Below are positions 63,777 through 64,000 of a stretch of 64,000 nucleotides of DNA, one piece after another. The DNA lies in assembly GCF_002163875.1 (NCBI RefSeq), contig NZ_CP019333.1, forward strand, positions 2,052,864-2,116,863, in the 5' to 3' direction. Position numbers and translations under genes: made by a program. The stretch's first letter is position 1, and each line of letters starts with the position of its first letter. The notes under the pieces are model-generated. The model was given only the letters and a program-made list of their open reading frames with translations, did no database searches and was not told where the DNA came from. This DNA comes from Gilvibacter sp. SZ-19 (GTDB lineage Bacteria > Bacteroidota > Bacteroidia > Flavobacteriales > Flavobacteriaceae).

Positions 63777-64000
63777 ATGAGTCAGAAAATAAGAATCAAA
63801 CTTAAATCTTACGATCACAATTTGGTAGACAAATCTGCTGAAAAAATCGTAAAGACCGTAAAGAGTACCGGTGCTGTTGTAACTGGACCAATTCCATTAC
63901 CAACACACAAGAAGATCTTTACTGTATTGCGTTCACCACACGTGAACAAGAAGTCACGCGAACAATTCCAATTGAGCTCTTACAAGCGTCTTTTGGACAT
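63777..64000 (+). CDS. rpsJ: 30S ribosomal protein S10 (partial, C-terminus outside window)
   Basis: The first 74 codons: [20 protein letters not shown], then [20 protein letters not shown] and [15 protein letters not shown]. This is the normal S10 sequence. The gene runs off the right edge and probably leads into the S10 ribosomal protein cluster, as is usual in Bacteroidota where the str and S10 operons are joined. Confidence 0.97.
   Translation, partial: MSQKIRIKLKSYDHNLVDKSAEKIVKTVKSTGAVVTGPIPLPTHKKIFTVLRSPHVNKKSREQFQLSSYKRLLD

Noticed and set aside
1-64000. CRISPR arrays, tRNA or rRNA genes, insertion sequences, attachment sites
   Set aside because: No regularly spaced direct repeats, no cloverleaf-like sequence with T-loop consensus, and no transposase or integrase motifs were seen on either strand.

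Overview
The window looks like chromosomal DNA of a marine-type Flavobacteriaceae bacterium (Bacteroidota). The evidence is a gliding and type IX secretion locus (gldJ, porU, porV), SusC/SusD outer-membrane proteins, many short lipoproteins, a fused HPRT-adenylate kinase, the gene order rpsL-rpsG-fusA-rpsJ with no tuf between, and promoters of the Bacteroidota form TTG-N19-TAnnTTTG. There is no rRNA, tRNA, CRISPR array, transposase or phage gene. No gene-free stretch reaches 300 bases; the longest are about 280 bases (34493-34774) and 204 bases (3634-3837).

Layout. 1-1884 (minus): a serine hydrolase cut by the window edge, behind murF. 1966-8880: gldJ, divergent from porU and porV, the protein export and sortase machinery. 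8950-12171: cytidine deaminase, then pyruvate dehydrogenase E1 alpha and E2 (E1 beta and E3 are not in the window). 12248-16077: short-chain dehydrogenase, SprT-like metalloprotein, mannose-1-phosphate guanylyltransferase, DUF389 membrane protein. 16120-26155 (minus): a secreted FG-GAP/ASPIC protein with a type IX sorting signal, an Mla-type ABC pair, alkaline phosphatase, a glycosyltransferase-methyltransferase-ketosynthase group, and gcvP.

26280-34492: a UbiA-like membrane protein, an ECF sigma factor with a small Cys/His-rich partner, a four-gene membrane/oxidoreductase operon with a GbsR-type repressor and two matching palindromic operators, then purK-purE-M3 peptidase. 34775-43672: HPRT-Adk fusion, obgE, a DUF4136 lipoprotein, a TPR protein, mpl, RadC, a deacetylase-like protein and a HAD phosphatase. 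43729-49874: an uncharacterised envelope gene set ending in a giant FG-GAP lipoprotein. 49876-60566: rarA, rhomboid protease, rlmB, a SusC-SusD-lipoprotein operon and an Omp85-type protein. 60750-64000: the str operon, running off the window in rpsJ.

Most of the window is conserved housekeeping sequence. The signals most worth following are the GbsR-type operon with its twin operators and probably leaderless repressor gene, and an octamer, CTGCGGAT, found 25 times by eye on both strands, in coding and intergenic DNA. Next are the HPRT-Adk fusion facing purK across a long hairpin, and a deacetylase-like protein whose expected metal ligands appear to be missing. All identifications come from reading sequence and motifs; no database search was run.
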